A stretch of 64,000 nucleotides of DNA from Lanius collurio. Taxonomy: Eukaryota > Chordata > Aves > Passeriformes > Laniidae. Positions 23,471 to 35,677 of this stretch are shown here, piece after piece; within the stretch, counting starts at the first letter, position 1; each line of letters opens with the position of its first letter. A program made the position numbers and the translations under genes. The notes under the pieces were generated by a model that saw only the letters and a list, made by a program, of their open reading frames with translations, did not search any database and was not told where the DNA came from. Location: positions 8,649,690-8,713,689 of the forward strand of contig JACBWW010000028.1 in assembly GCA_020086605.1 (NCBI GenBank). Direction: 5' to 3'.

Positions 23471-25544
23471 CCACCTTGTCCTCATAAGCAACAAGAAGTG
23501 GGATGAATTGCTCTAGGGCTTGGATGTGTAGCAAGATCAGAAAGCGACGGCTGCTATGAGCAGCGTGCAGCTCTAATGCTTGCAGAAAAGGAGTCTTAGC
23601 ATAACAAAATAAAACTGAAATAAAATTAGGATTTTGTGATGGCAAGCATGTATCAGCTACCATCTGTAAGGGTGTTATATCATCAGAAAGCTGGAATAAG
23701 AATTATCCTGCTTTCAACTCCTCCAGGAAATATAGCATCCTTGCTTTTGGTGTTTTGGATGTTTTTTGTTTGGTTGGTTTTTTTAATTGGCATAAATTGA
23801 TTTTTTCTGGCCCTGAAGAAAACAGATTATGCCTTTCATTCTTGGACAGTGTGGAAGATTCCTGGAAAGACTGGGATCTTGGTTCAATACCACATCACTT
23901 CATGAGCTCTGTTTAAAGATAAGGGTATTCCCATCCTCCCTTCATTGCTGACTTGAGTGGCTGCCTACCAAACCACAAAACTCTTTGCCCAGCATTGCCT
24001 GTCAGCAGCCAGATGATGCTCCAAAAATTTGAAATTACGTCTGAACACTTTGTGGAGTTCTTGGAGTACTGTTGGGGCATCACCAGGATATACTGACAAA
24101 ACTGCACCCTTACTGAGTGTACACAGGAGTTCTCACTGGGATCTGTCAGATGGAATTTGGAAAAGCATTAAGCAGCTAGGAAAACATGTCCTATATCCAG
24201 AAGAGCCATGCAATCACTGTCGCTCTGTGTTACAATCACAACAGCACTAGATGGTTCCAGATCAAGTCCCACAAGACTGAATTTTTATGTGTGTAACTCA
24301 CAGTCTGCCTGTGCAAACTCAGTGCCACTCTAGGTGCATGAGTAACTGATAAAGATCTTGCACCTAAATCTGGGTCCTGCTCCCTCACCCCTAAAATGCC
24401 TTTTGTCTCCCTCTTCCTGGATCTTCCTAGAAGGTTTGCCTTCTAACCACACTTCAGGGGATGTGGGCTACCCATGTGAACACAGAATTTGAGCTTCATT
24501 ACCTTCAGTAAGGAGGTTCCTTTGGAAAAGTTATCTCTGTTTTTGGTTCAGCTGATGCCATACTCATGGCAGAAACTCTGCAAAATCACACAACACCGCC
24601 ATCTGTGCAGGCACAAGCCCTCTTGCCAAACTTCTGTCACTGAGATGATACAGGAAGAAAACAGTTATATTTGTTATACACCCTATATCTATGCAGACAA
24701 CTGTGTTATTATCTGATGGTTTGTGGGTGCTGCATGCCAGACCATTTAAGTCGAAATGCACATTGTAAATGTCTGGACACCTAATGCTCTGCTCCATGCT
24801 GATGCTGAGAGTTGCACTGTACATGTATTTGGTGAGGGAAGAAGAGGAGCTAATAAGGTGCCAAGTGAGCTAATAAGGTGCCATCAAAACTTGTTAGATC
24901 TCAGCTCTGATGTCTCTTTCCATCTCCGCATGCTTCCCTTAGAGCAAAGGCAATTCCTCCTGAAGAGCTTGTTGCTGCTCATAATGCAAATTAGCAGTCA
25001 CCTCAGTGGCACTATATCAGAAAAGCCAGCGTCTGTATTCATTCTCCCTCTGTGGAGGCAAATATACTAACCTCTCCCCACAACCACTAAATAAAGAGGA
25101 TGAGGATATCTGCAGTATCTGGAAGTTCCTAAAATCCCCACATTCTACTCATCTTTAACTGTCTTTTACTTGTTTTTGTGCTAGCATGTGCAGCAAAGAC
25201 TCTGACACACACCACAGGCTCCTGGCAGATCCCACTGTTGTCCAGAAAGAACAAGGACTTTAGGACTTTAGATCCTGTTTAGAGGCCACCCAGCTCTCAT
25301 TGGGTGAGCCAGGACACGCTTCTGCTGGCTTGCAAGGGGCCTGATGCAGTACTAGTGTAGCCTGACCAATTTCTGGTCTGCTGAATAGTTTCATAACCAC
25401 TTTTTACAACAGTGTAAACAAACCTGTCTCCAGGAGGGGCTCCGGACCCATGAGACTGAAGAACACAGATGTCATGGAGAGGTGACCCCCACAGCAGATG
25501 GCATTGCAGAGGAGGATACAACTTAGCTCTCTGTTTTTGAAGGA
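23471..25544. other. Intergenic, no gene recognised
   Basis: Only short overlapping ORFs are seen. A 20-bp tandem duplication with unit GAGCTAATAAGGTGCCAAGT lies at 24847-24883. No transposon family was recognised between the satellite and the CR1 copy that starts near 25545. Confidence 0.45.
24847..24883. repeat. 20-bp tandem duplication
   Basis: GAGCTAATAAGGTGCC occurs at 24847 and again at 24867 with an AAGT spacer, giving a 20-bp unit with the second copy incomplete. Confidence 0.8.
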
Positions 25545-26390
25545 TGGGCAATGTTCGCTCAATCATTTTCTCATGCAACCCTTTGCACATGTTCCAGTGT
25601 TTCACCACCCTCACAGTAAAGCATTTCTTCCTAATATCTAAACTAAATCCACACTGTTTTGGCTTAAAGGCATTCCTCCTTATCCCATCACCCGATGCCC
25701 TTGTAAAAAGTTCCTCTCCAGATCTCTATTAGAACCCCTTTAGGTGCTGGAAGATACCTATAAGGTCTCCCCAGAGCCTTCTCCTCTCTAGGCTGAACAG
25801 CCCCAACCATCTCAGCCTGTCTTTGTAGAGAGGCGCTCCAGCCCCCTGATCATTGTCATGGCTCTCCTCTGGACTTGCTCCAGCAGGTCTACATCTTTCT
25901 TATGTTGGGGACCCCAGAGCTGGATGCAGTGTTCCAGGTGGGGCCTCAGCAGGGCAGAGCAGAGGGGCAGAGCAGAGGGGCAGAATGCCCTCCCTTCCCT
26001 GCTGGCCACTTTGGATGCAGCCCAGGACACATTTGGCTCTCTGGGCTATGGGTGGGTGCTCATGGCTGGGTCATGTCCAGTCTTTCACCCAGCAGCACCC
26101 CCAAGTCCTTCCCACAGGGCTGCTCTTATCTATTCTCTGCCCACCCTGTGTTTGTCCTTGGGATTGCCATAGCCCAGGTGCAGCACCTTGCACTTGGCCT
26201 TGTTCAATTTCGTGCATCAACCCACCTCTCAGGTATCCTGTCTCTCCAGTGTGCCAACTGCACCACACAGCTCAGTGTTGTCAGCAAACCTGCAGGGGTA
26301 CTCTCAATCTGACTGTCCCTGTCACTGACAAAAATGTTAAACTGCATTGGCCAAAATACCTATCCTTGAGGAACTCCACTCATGTCATGC
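25545..26390 (-). mobile_element. CR1 LINE fragment (5'-truncated, - strand)
   Basis: The + strand shows the antisense of the CR1 3' half: TTCACCACCCTCACAGTAAAG, the TAAGGTCTCCCCAGAGCCTTC block, CTTATGTTGGGGACCCCAGAG and a CTGGTCACTTTGG-type stretch. The - strand ORF at 25812-26030 encodes [20 protein letters not shown] and [19 protein letters not shown], the C-terminal end of the CR1 ORF2 reverse-transcriptase protein. The final 3'UTR with the ATTCTATG-type terminal repeats is absent, so this copy is truncated at both ends. Long + strand ORFs over it are antisense noise. Confidence 0.92.
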
Positions 26391-29010
26391 TAGATGCAGG
26401 ATTATGTCTTAAAAGCATCTCCAGGTGTCATTTGCTTACAGTTTTTTCGAGAAGTACCAGTAAGCACCTCATGTGCTGCCAGTCTTGCATGTGCATTCTC
26501 TCCCTGTAGGAATTTGGACCTTGGAACAAAATGTCGATATACAAACAGCCACATCTTCTCATCCATAATTACCTTACCTTGCCATCTTTTTTTTTCCCGG
26601 TTCTTTCTAATTAGTCTTCTATCAGTAGTGAAGGCTGTAATGTAGTAAGCCATCAGGCTACACCACAAAGAAACATTGTGGATCCTTTCAGGAATAGCTG
26701 CCTTCTTCCATTTCTCTTTGGTGTATACTGCAAAGCAAGCCACCAGGGAATTACAGACCCCAGTCTGCCATCTTCAAAGCTTATCTGAAGAGGCATCATT
26801 GCCATAGTGTTCCTAAGCAACTTCTGCATCGGTTGCTGTCAAGATACCCTTCAGCAATGTTGTGAACACAATGTTCAAATATATTCAGCCATAACTCATC
26901 TCAGAAGATTCTATCACTCTTGTGAGACCACCCTGGAGAAACACTCCAGAGTGCCCAAACTCCTCAGTGCTGCTTGCCCTGCTATACTGAAGGCCTGGAC
27001 AGTGCAAGACTTCACCCAGCACGTGGACACTGCTGCTGGTTATCCAGCCATTCCACTGGCTGTGGGAGCATGGCAGTTCTCAAAGTGGCAATCTGAGTTA
27101 ATCTGTGTACAAAGGAGAAAGCAGCTGAGTTACCAGAATTTTGCCAATATGCTTAGCTGAATCTGCTTTCAACACATTAACCATTAACCACCCACTGCCT
27201 ACTCACCAAGCATAAACTCATTAATTTCAACCTCTGTGAAGACAGCCTAATCCCAGCTATAAAGTTTAATCCAACAGGTTTACTGTGCATGTGTAAGAGA
27301 CAGTGAAAGCACCTGGTAGCCCCTGGCCATTACCTCTCCATACCTCATTTTTCTGTCTCTTCATCCAAAGGCCTTCCTGTCTTCCTTCCACTTGCCACTG
27401 GGACAACAGCAGGATCTTTGACAGGATACTTTTTACATGTTGCTGTGCTAAGCAAAGTCCAGCTGCTAGCACCAAGCATCAAAAAGGGATTTTTTTAGCA
27501 GAATGTGTGAGGTGATAGAAATGCAGTCCCAGAATACCTACTGAAAATCATGTTCCTCTATACCTCACCCATGGTGTCACTTGTCTCTTACTATCCTGCA
27601 CTATCCTGCATTGATGTCCTAAAAACAACACACATTGCAATTCTCTAGATGGCAGTTTCAAGGGGAATTTGGCTTTTTCCTTTTTCTCATGTCTCTTTGG
27701 GAGAACTCAAGACCCTCTGACCTTCTCCAACACAGTTATCATCCTACAAACAGTAGTAGCTCTGTGGAATTTCTAAAGGGATTTTCCATCTGGTATGTTT
27801 CACAGTACAGGGCTTTATTAGCTTTAGTTTTCTGGTCTTTTCATTTTAAAACCTCTTGAACAGTAAAACTTCATTCCTGACAAGCAACTGTCTTAAAAAA
27901 TATTCTTGGATTCACACTTTATTCTAGATGAAATTTAAAACAAAATATTGTGGAGAGCAGATCTTATTGACGAAAGTCTGAGTGCAAAATAAATTATTTC
28001 AGGCCAAACTGTGCCTTGGAATTGAGGTTCAGAAAAATAACTTGCAAAAGGCTCTCCAAAATGGCTCTCAGGATGTAAACTTTCAGTCCTACTATACTGA
28101 GATTAAATGAGCACATGGTTCGAGTCAAGCTTGCTTTTAAGTACATTCCTGAGTAGGGAAGGACTTATTTAAGCAATTGTTAAAATGTTTTCCTGAAACA
28201 CAACCCCAGAGTTTAGAAGGGTATGACAGCAACTATTTTTTGGTGAGCCTATTTGCATCCTGCTGATCAAAATGCACCACCGGTGCAAGGGAACACCCCA
28301 GATATGCAGATACTCATGCTTGAAAAGCATGAGACACAGCTTGTGCTTTTTTAATACAACATGCTTCGAAATGCCCACATAAATGGTTTTTACTTGATTA
28401 AAGAAAAGAGTCAGCTTTGCAGAAAACAGTTTATTAAATACAGGAGACTTGGTTGCTACACCTAATTACAGACAAATACTGTGAATAAAGCATGCACTTA
28501 TCACAGACATCAATGACTATTTTGATTTATTTTAAATGGTATTTATTTCTGTAAGTTAAGGCTATACCAATATAAATTTTAAAAATCAAAAATAAGAAGT
28601 CACACTACAATAGTAGCAAACACTGTACAGACACTGAAACCAATCTCTAATGCAGCAGAACCAGACCTCTTAAAGATTATTTTAAGAGAATAACAATGGA
28701 GGTGAAGTGCAATAAAGATCAGAATATCACTGGAATTTACAGACCAGTGACAGTGAATGTCATACTCCAATTAGCACAAATTGAATCCATTCTTTTCAAA
28801 AGCCTAATTATTTGACAGCTAAGCAAGAGAGCAAACTCATAAACACTTAAGAAAACCCCTCTTGGTCTCTTTACTTTCTTCTTATTGAGGGCACTTCTGT
28901 ACTCAAATACTTAATGAGCATTTTTCAAGGAGACATTGTGGCACACAACAGTACAACATACATTTATTTACTCTATCCCCATTAAAGAACAGTGGAATGT
29001 CTTGAAGAAG
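26391..29010. other. Intergenic, with one unassigned coding-like ORF
   Basis: The - strand ORF 26402-26743 (113 residues) has protein-like composition, including KWKKAAIPERIHNVSLW and a following hydrophobic stretch MAYYITAFTT. A GTAAGG that could be a splice donor follows codons for KKRW near 26578. I do not recognise a family. The + strand ORF 26807-27160 (117 residues) is likewise unassigned. The remainder, 27160-29010, is AT-rich with nothing recognised. Confidence 0.3.
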
Positions 29011-29016
29011 AAAAAT

Positions 29017-29100
29017 ACACCACAACAACAAAAAAACAAAACAAACAAAAAAAAAAAGAAGAAAAAAAGAAAAAAAACAAAAACAAAACCCAAAAAAACC
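29017..29100. repeat. A-rich low-complexity tract
   Basis: A run of A with scattered C and G (CAACAAAAAAACAAAACAAA and similar) gives a Lys-rich ORF on + and a Phe-rich ORF on -. It may be the eroded tail of a retroposed sequence, but no adjacent body was recognised. Confidence 0.85.
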
Positions 29101-31698
29101 AGTTCTCAACTGACACAAGTGACAGACAACTTTGTTGACTGTATCAGTCTTCACCTGTAAAGGACCTTGCCCTGTATGAAGCTTGCATCTTAAAAATATG
29201 CTGCAGGTACGGCAATGTGACATTCTCATGGGTCAACACTTATCCAACTGATGAGTAAAAAAATTACCAGCCCTGGAGACCCCACTGGGGATCTGAGGCT
29301 CAAAGTAGGTTATTAAATCCTTCTTCATTTACAGCCACAAAGCCTTTTTGCTTGTTTTTCTCATGTTGCTGTGCAAATACAGAAATAAAGTAATTTGCGG
29401 TCAATGGGGTCAAACAGGTAACTGAAAATTGCTCACATTTTCAGAAAACGATCCAGTGATCTCCCCCTTCCCCCCAGATTCCTAGGTTTGCAGAGCTTAA
29501 TGCATTAAAATGCATCAGAATATTACATCTCTCTAATAAACTGCTGTTTATATAATCTCCCAAATACAGGAGCAAGAGATCTGTGTAAGAAGGTACCCTA
29601 TGTATAGGCAACTGCATTTGGAATGGAAGATATGTAGCATTCCTCACACTAAAATCTCTGCCTTAAATAGCTGATTACAGCTGGGGCTTGCAAGGGGGTC
29701 TAAAAAAAGCTAAGTCCAAATTCCACTGAGGTTTGGATGGATAATTCTTTCCTGGATCCTTTCACCAGCATAGGCTAAGCTATATTTAAAAGGAAAAAGG
29801 AAAGCTGGTCCTGCAATATAATGTACATCAAACAAAATGCAATTACAGGACTGACAATATGTACACCGAAGGAATCACTGTGATTGGAAGGTGGTATCTA
29901 AACGAGCACACCATTAATAACATCTAGTTTGCATCTTGAAACTGATTAATTGTGGTGAAAAGCAAACAAATGCAACTGGAGACTGACATGCCACAGACAG
30001 CAGGCTAGATCAGGTCTGCATCTGTAGAACCCTAACTGCATTTCCAGCATGCAAAGTGGGAATAAAGAATGTTGATGGCTTTTCTGACTCGAATCTAAGC
30101 TGGACAAAATGTAGATATACCTAGCTTCACAACAGAAAAGAAGAAGTTGGGGGGGAAAAGGTGCTGTGTTGCAGGAATCTTACCCTTTTTTTTGGTGAGT
30201 TAGGCCAACACACAGAAGAAGTTAGATCAGTTGGTAAGACAATTAGTGCAATGGTGGGACCATTGATAATCTGATCTACCTATAAATAGAAGAAATGCAG
30301 GATATAAGATCATGCCTTGAATATTTAATATTAGGGCCACACAGGCAGGAGTTCTATCTTCACTGCTAATAGCTGGAAGCACATGTTCATATGTAAATGG
30401 CTACTAGACAACCAAAACAATGGAGAACCACTCTGTAAATGGCCCCAGCTGGCTCCTCATCTGGTGAAATGAGTCTGCAAAAGCTTCCAATTTTTAAAGG
30501 ACAATAAAAGGACCTAACATTTCTGAAGATAGCCCTGTTCCCTACAGCTGATGGAAACTGAGGTGCTGCAAAAGGCTTCTCTTCTATCACTTGTGGAAGG
30601 TTTTAATCTTCAGCAGGGGTTTCTAAAATTCATCAGGTTGGGGGGGACTGGCCTGCAACCTATTACACAGGATGATTTTCAGTGTATTCTGTAGGCTTCC
30701 TTTAATATTGTTTTTTGTAAATGTCCTGGATATCACTAAAAGGAACAACTACATGGAAAATTTTGGCGTAAACTTCTTTTTCTTTTGGAAGTCTTTTACA
30801 TCACAAGGGCTGTAAATTTTCCTGCTTGGAGACAGAGATGACTTCAGACCAGTACTTCTAAGGATGAATTCAATGTACTCTAACTTTCCCCAATCACAGA
30901 GTTTTTCTGATATCTTTTGATTTGAAAAGGCCTTCATGTCTCAATAGAGATGGAAAACTGATGGCCAGTCTTTTCTTTTTTCCATACAAAATCCTATCTT
31001 AAAGACCAGCCTAGGTACAGTGAACCATGCCTGGTGGCTGGGAAATGCACGAGAGGTGAGTATCCCACTTTTCCCTCTTGCCTGTTTCTGCTGTATGAGT
31101 ACAGTATGATACAATTTCAGCCTGTCAGAATCTTACAGTGATCTAAACGAATGCATATGCTTCAGTGTATTTGCAATACTGACAGATTTTAGGCAGAGAG
31201 TAGGAGAGGAACTGAAAATGCAATGTCAGAATTTTGATAAACAGGGCTTGTCTGCCATGGGAGCAGTTGGAAAGAACAAGACCAAAAGTCCTGGGCTTGA
31301 ATTTCATCCAAGTCTCATTTGGCAGCAATGTGTGGCTTCAGTATAGAGCAGAGACTGGAATCCACCACTTGATCAGGCTGACACTTGTTTACAAGAGCCA
31401 GCTCACAACTCCTGTGAGAGCTAACAGTTTCTTATGGTAATCAGAGCACTGCTTCAATTAAAGAGCATTTTAGCCTGCTCCAAAATTACTTGAGCAGGCC
31501 CAGCTATTCACTAGATCTGTTACCAACAGGAACATTTGGGTGCTACACACTCCCTCATACCCCTCACAGTTGGCAGACTGCTGCTGCTGGAGGTGTGGTA
31601 GGAGAAGATGGCTTCTTTTCAGCTCTATTAAAGGTTTTCCAAATAAAAATCAATGAGAAGACACTTTAAAAAGATGGAAAGTTAAATATTATTTTTTC

Positions 31699-31718
31699 CT
31701 TTTTTTTTTTTTTTTTTA
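31699..31718. repeat. Poly(T) tract
   Basis: An uninterrupted T run of about 17 bases follows ATTATTTTTTCC. No flanking retroposon body was recognised. Confidence 0.85.
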
Positions 31719-32049
31719 CACTTCAAACTGCTAAGTGATCATCTGGGCAGACAAGATACTAGAAATTTGGCACATCCCATCTACCACAACATATTGATTC
31801 CTTCTACAGAAGGCACTAAATACTGGCATAAAACAAGAAATGATCAGCAGAATGCAGTTTTAGCATGACACACAAAATCCTGCTAACTGGCACAGCTTCA
31901 TAGTACAGTTTTCACTTACCTATAATGGTGGTGATTATAGCAGCAATGGTTAGGATTTTTACAAGTACCACATAAACATATAGATGTCAGAACATCTAGA
32001 AAACATGCAGAATTCCAAGAGCAACATCACTGAATCACACAATGCATAG

Positions 32050-32080
32050 AATTATTATTATTACTATTATTATTATTATG
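32050..32080. repeat. (ATT)n trinucleotide microsatellite
   Basis: About ten ATT units with one ACT interruption. The preceding TGAATCACACAATGCATAGAAT is faintly like a CR1 3' end, but too short to call. Confidence 0.85.
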
Positions 32081-33138
32081 CAAGACAGTGTAGTCTTTTT
32101 AATAAACAAAATATTTAACAAAAAACACTAGTTTTCTACAAACTGTTCTTTAAAAAAAATAGTTGTTAAAGTCAGGGAGTGAGTGTTAGCCTTTTAAAGG
32201 TTTAAGAATGAATTGGTCACTACAGAGAATTCACAGTTAGGTGGAAATTTAGATATACTTAAGGAAAATATATTTGTCAACTGCTGTTTTGGACAAAACT
32301 GTGCTAGTCTTCTCAATTTACAAAAGGCAAAAAAATACATTCACATTAAAAGATTAGAAAGATTAAACATTGCATGCAGGGAAAGACAAAATCCTTGCGT
32401 TAGCTGTTTTTCCTAGCACCAATCACCATGAGACCAAAGGTTGTCATAGCAAAAATGCTTTTCAAAGGCAGAGTTAAAGCCTGCAGATAATTAAAACAAA
32501 TGGAAAAGGTTTTCTAATTCCAGTGTAAAACAAAGTAGGACATTAAAGGATAAGGATTACGCTTGCCTTCTTTAGAAAAAAAAGACAAAAACTTCCATTG
32601 TGTTTGCCAGGCTTTTCCACTGCCTTTCCACTGCTTTATGTTGCACTTGGATGTTCTGTCACTTCTTTTTCTTCCAGTATTGAATATCTGGTCTGCCGGG
32701 ACAGGTATCGAGGTGAACCCTGATATGGATGGACCACATGGATAAAAACAAGCACTGACAACACATCTATGGCCAAACGATGTCCTTTCCTGCACACCTC
32801 AGACTCATTTTCAGTGGGACTAGTCATGTGCTTGGGGGGAAGTGCAGGAACAGCATGAGCTGGGTGGAAGCAGTGGCATGGGAATGCACTTCTCACAGCA
32901 CCCTACAAAAGTGGCACCAAACTCTCTCTGGCAGCAGCACCACCCGACTTGCAGGTACTGCCATAAATAGGTGCAAAATCAGGGTCTCACCATTTCCTCC
33001 CCTGACAGCTTTCAGACTTCATTAAGACAGTTCATTTCACGTTTCGTCTGCACATCCCTGAATGCCTTGGATACTTCTGTAGCTGCATTTCACATCCATG
33101 CACCCAGCCTTGTGCAGAGGAACCCAGTCTTTCAAGCT

Positions 33139-33463
33139 GAGAAGTAAGAGGAAATACATCCTGCCCCTTAAGAACAAGGACAGCAAAAAAGCCATCTCTT
33201 CATGGTGATATCTACTAAAGAAACCTCATTAAGAAGAGCAGACCCATTTCCTGCCATGTTTCATAGTGAGAAGTCCTTCTCTGCCCTAACCAAGAGGAAT
33301 AAACCGGCTCATTGCAGGCAATGACAATTCTGCATCCCATAGGTTCTCTTTTTTGACACATATTCACACTGCATCTGGAAGTTCAGGGAGCTGGATGGAT
33401 CCCACCCAATGCCCTGTTGTCTGCACCATGAGATGAACTTGTCTCCATGACAGAGGGAGCCCA
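33139..33463 (+). repeat. Direct duplication, copy 1 (partner at 35346-35677)
   Basis: About 325 bp, starting GAGAAGTAAGAGGAAATACA and ending GACAGAGGGAGCCCA, are nearly identical to 35346-35677 in the same orientation. Differences are a few substitutions and one small indel: CATTGCAGGC here against CATAAACTGGCAAATAAA in the partner. The copies are about 2.2 kb apart. No coding content was found. Confidence 0.95.
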
Positions 33464-35345
33464 TGAGAAAGCTCCAGAGAAAGGCAAAGCTTCCAAGACC
33501 TGAATCATAAGCACCAAGCAGAAAACAAAGGTCTCCTCAAAGCAACTGACACTGCAGTAATTTTTCAGAGCACCTTTAGCCTCAGAGACACTAGGATATT
33601 TTTCTCCATACACAAAAGTTATCAAAATCAATTTGAAGCCATTTAGTATTGCCTAGCCTTCTATATTCACTACTGAAGACAGTGAGGCAGTATCTCCTGC
33701 ACTGGTTTGTTTTCAGGCTTGAAATTTACATATAATATGTGAATAAAATGTGTGATGGTAGACAAAAAAGAGGAATCCCAGCAGGAGCAATGTGGAACAG
33801 ACCAGGGACTACATAAAGCTCCACATGATGTAGGCCAGTTGACAACATGCTATAGTGGTAACAAGGGCAGTCTCAGCAAGATCACAATTTTCAGAAAGCA
33901 GATCAAATTCTAAGCATGAGGAATGGCAGAGAGTTGTATTAGTTCACAAAAAAAAAGTGACAAAGTGGCAAAGATAGTATCTGTTAAATTAATTTTAAGC
34001 ATTTAGTTTTCTATTTTTGTCCTAAACATTTTGTATTTTCTTGATGTTTTTTCCTTTGCTTGACTGTTTTGTTATTTTCTTAACACTTACAGACTGTATC
34101 AAACAGTAGTAACCAAAAAGTACTCACTGATGGATTTCCAAAGCTTTGTTTAAAAGAGCTAAACATTCCAACTGAAACTATCCCACTGAATTTCAAAGAT
34201 AGCACCTACCTCACCAGTACCTTAAATGCTGTGAAAGAAACCTCTTTTAACTACAAAAGATCAGACTGAAATCTGAAATGGTACTGTTTCTTTAAGATAG
34301 TGATAAATGCGGTCTAATGAATGCTGAGCACAAGAATAAAAGATTAGCCCAAAGCATCCTAATCCCTTTGAAACAGTAAGTCCATTTTTTAATGCACAGA
34401 CAACTCATTTAGTGGCATTTGTATAATAAAATAAATGGAATTTTGTATGCATTACCAACTACCATTAAACAATTCATTGAGAAAACAGAGGAAATAAATT
34501 AATTGCTTGAGACAGAGACCCATCAGTTCCTGTAACAAGAAAATTTTGTGGAAAACAGATCCTTTCCCACATCAGATTACAAATTAAAGCTTTAGACACC
34601 ACCACTGCTTCAGATACATTCCACTGACAGGATAGTGTCAAACTTTTCAACAAGCTCACAGGTGTCTCTGGGCTGTGGGGCTTCATGGTTTTGCAGCATT
34701 TTGCCACTGTAAATGCCTCTCTGCTGCTTCCAGGCAGAGTCAAGGCGCTGGAGAACAACGGCAACAGGGCTTTGCAGGGCGTCAGCCAGAGTGCAGTGGG
34801 GCTGGAACCTGGTTTGCAGGAGTCAAGCTGGAAGCAGTGCAACCTCGCTGGGGGCTCAGAGAACCCTAGCTTGTCCTCAGAAGGGCCACTCCCTCGCCGG
34901 TTGTAGTTATGCTCCTGTGAAAGAGGTGGAGCACTGATGTCCCTGAGGGCCCTTAGCTTTCCAAAACCCTTGAAGAGATAAAGCACAGCCTCATGTGTTT
35001 GTCATATGCTGTCCTTTAGAAAGTTTCATCATTTAGTTGAGCTTAGAGCCTTCTCCCTTAGCTTGCAGATGCCCAGCTGAAAGGTGTGTCCTTGAAAAAC
35101 AGCCCTTGGGCTCTCTGTTTTTGGAGCATTGTGCAGCAACATTCATGCTGGCTCTGCACAGAGCAAACAGATGTGCTAGGGGACACCAGCTATTATGGTG
35201 TTCCCAACCACTAAGGCATGGCTCAGCACATGAGGACCATCACCAGAAGGTGTAGTTCCAAGTTTTTGGCTGGGAATATAGCCATACTTTACAATGGATG
35301 GTCTCATCTCTCCACTGTTCCTCAGCATTGAGTGCAGATTCAGCA
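33464..35345. other. Intergenic spacer between duplicated segments
   Basis: This includes a 170-residue - strand ORF (34474-34986) that overlaps three + strand ORFs of 64-74 residues and has no recognisable domain. A chance origin is most likely. No transposon was recognised. Confidence 0.4.
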
Positions 35346-35677
35346 GAGAAGTAAGAGGAAATACATCCTGCCCCTTAAGAACAAGGACAGCAAAAAAGCC
35401 ATCTCTTCATGGTGACATCTACTAAAGAAACCTCATTAAGAAGAGCAGACCCATTTCCTGCCATGTTTCATAGTGAGAAGTCCTTCTCTGCCCTAACCAA
35501 GAGGAATAAACTGGCTCATAAACTGGCAAATAAAATGACAATTCTGCATCCCATAGGTTCTCTTTTTTGACACACATTCACACTGCCTCTGGAAGTTCAG
35601 GGAGCTGGATGGATCCCACCCAGTGCCCTGTTGTCTGCACCATGAGATGAACTCATCTCCATGACAGAGGGAGCCCA
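35346..35677 (+). repeat. Direct duplication, copy 2 (partner at 33139-33463)
   Basis: This is the second copy of the segment described at 33139. It carries 7 extra bases at the single indel. High identity argues for a recent local duplication or for two insertions of an uncharacterised repeat family. No terminal inverted repeats or target-site duplications are obvious at its edges. Confidence 0.95.

Larger units (their letters stand above)
29101..33138. other. Intergenic, no gene recognised; simple repeats
   Basis: This contains a poly(T) tract near 31699-31718, an ATT trinucleotide run near 32050-32080, and AT-rich single-copy DNA. ORFs are short and overlap on opposite strands. No coding or RNA gene could be supported. 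Confidence 0.45.

Noticed and set aside
23094..23663. Long ORFs of 115-175 residues on both strands, rich in Lys/Glu/Arg/Gly or Phe/Pro/Leu/Ser
   Set aside because: They are translations of the TTTCC/GCTCC satellite and have no independent coding signal.
25853..26509. 218-residue + strand ORF
   Set aside because: It lies antisense over a CR1 LINE fragment, whose coding direction is the - strand.
28903..29229. 108-residue - strand ORF with a hydrophobic Phe-rich middle resembling a membrane segment
   Set aside because: The hydrophobic part is the translation of an A-rich low-complexity tract.
34474..34986. 170-residue - strand ORF
   Set aside because: It overlaps three ORFs on the other strand and has no recognisable motif. 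It is likely chance in a less AT-rich patch.
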